A model generated the notes under the pieces. That model worked only from the letters and a program-made list of their open reading frames with translations, searched no databases and was not told where the DNA came from. From contig CAUYLG010022255.1 in the NCBI GenBank assembly GCA_963573385.1, positions 51,201-115,200 of the forward strand: 64,000 nucleotides of DNA. Direction: 5' to 3'. Shown here one piece after another: positions 63,479 through 64,000 of the stretch. Position numbers and translations under genes: made by a program. How positions within the stretch are numbered: position 1 is the first letter of the stretch; each line of letters starts with the position of its first letter. Source of the DNA: Cacajao melanocephalus. Lineage: Eukaryota > Chordata > Mammalia > Primates > Pitheciidae.

Positions 63479-63512
63479 ATTCTTGTTTTATTGCCCAGGC
63501 TAGAATACAGTC
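63479..63512 (-). mobile_element. Alu stub
   Basis: 'tattgcccaggctagaatac' after 'cgggattcttgtttt' looks like the end of a minus-strand Alu next to its tail, cut off after about 40 bases. Confidence 0.5.
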
Positions 63513-63640
63513 TAAAAATGGGTATTAAAAACCTCTTTTATGCCAATAATTGTGCTTAACTATGGAGACAGAAAGGAATAAGGGATGAAAATAACAAACA
63601 AGCAGCCAACCAATATTTTATTTAAAACTGTGAAATGCTA

Positions 63641-64000
63641 TGCAATTGCTGAGGAGTGATTTACTTCCAATTATGTGGTCACTTTTAAAATATGTGCAAT
63701 GTGATACTGAGAAAAATGTATGTTTTGTGGATTGGGGTGGAGAGTTCTGTAAATATTTGTTAAGTTTACTTGTTCCAGGTCTGAGTTCAAGTCCTTGATA
63801 TCCTTGTTAATTTTCTATCTCGTTGATCTGTCTAATATTGACAGTATAATGGTAAAGTCTCCCACTATTACTGTGTGGGAGTCTAAGTCTCTTTGTAAGT
63901 CATTAAGAACCTGCCTTATGTATCTGGGTGTTCCTGTATTGGGTGCATATATATATTTAGGATCGTTAGCTCTTCTTGTTGCATTGATCCTTTCACCACC
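63641..64000 (-). mobile_element. L1 ORF2 endonuclease segment, runs off window
   Basis: Minus-strand primate L1. The reverse complement of the last bases reads 'ggtggtgaaaggatcaatgc' and 'aacaagaagagctaac', matching the L1 at 8.9-9.3 kb in the opposite direction. The ORF2 sequence stops abruptly at 63641 without a 3' end, and the 5' direction continues past 64000. It encodes part of the endonuclease domain with stops in frame. Confidence 0.92.

Overview
This window is AT-rich, repeat-dense mammalian DNA, intergenic or deep intronic. Dimeric Alu elements of J and S types occur throughout, and there is a THE1-type LTR, primate-type LINE-1 (L1) copies and Tigger and MER1 DNA transposons. These mark it as a primate, almost certainly a monkey or ape. 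The youngest L1 (about 8.57-12.4 kb) has a 3' end and some ORF2 bases unlike the usual human L1PA pattern. I take this as a weak hint of a New World monkey; it cannot be settled from sequence alone. I found no protein-coding gene, no exon set, no CpG island and no functional RNA gene. The longest open frames are inside L1 ORF2 or run across Alu sequence.
Layout. 0-8.3 kb: an L2, a 1.2 kb Tigger DNA transposon, an AluJ, MIRs and two oppositely oriented old L1 3' ends. 8.35-12.4 kb: a purine tract, then a U6 snRNA pseudogene fused directly to the 3' 3.8 kb of an L1. This U6-L1 chimera is the most notable object here. 12.4-25.7 kb: mostly anonymous AT-rich DNA with MIR and L2 fragments, an AluJ and a solo THE1-type LTR. 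25.7-29.97 kb: an L2 split by a Tigger miniature element, a near full-length MER1-type hAT element, an unclassified old repeat, another L2 end and an AluS. 30-37.5 kb: almost continuous old L1, including a minus-strand copy, a plus-strand 5'UTR/ORF1 piece, a twin-primed (inverted) copy, L1 3' ends and a degenerate LTR. 37.6-45.4 kb: five Alus, an 18-bp minisatellite and two ERV1-like solo LTRs. 45.4-56.1 kb: MIR and L2 fragments, an AluSc-like element, a minus-strand LTR, a nearly 1 kb L2, a hAT miniature element and an L1MA-type 3' end. 56.1-58.3 kb: an old L1 piece followed by a 5'-truncated L1PB/old L1PA-like copy. 59.8-63.5 kb: nested old L1, Tigger and Alu layers. 63.64-64.0 kb: a minus-strand L1 endonuclease-domain segment that runs off the window.
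The parts do not cooperate as a pathway. The window is a record of successive insertions: L2 and MIR first, then old L1 and DNA transposons, ERV/MaLR LTRs, Alu J and S, and last the U6-L1 chimera. Family names below come from remembered consensus features, so subfamily labels are approximate. The class and orientation calls are the firm part.
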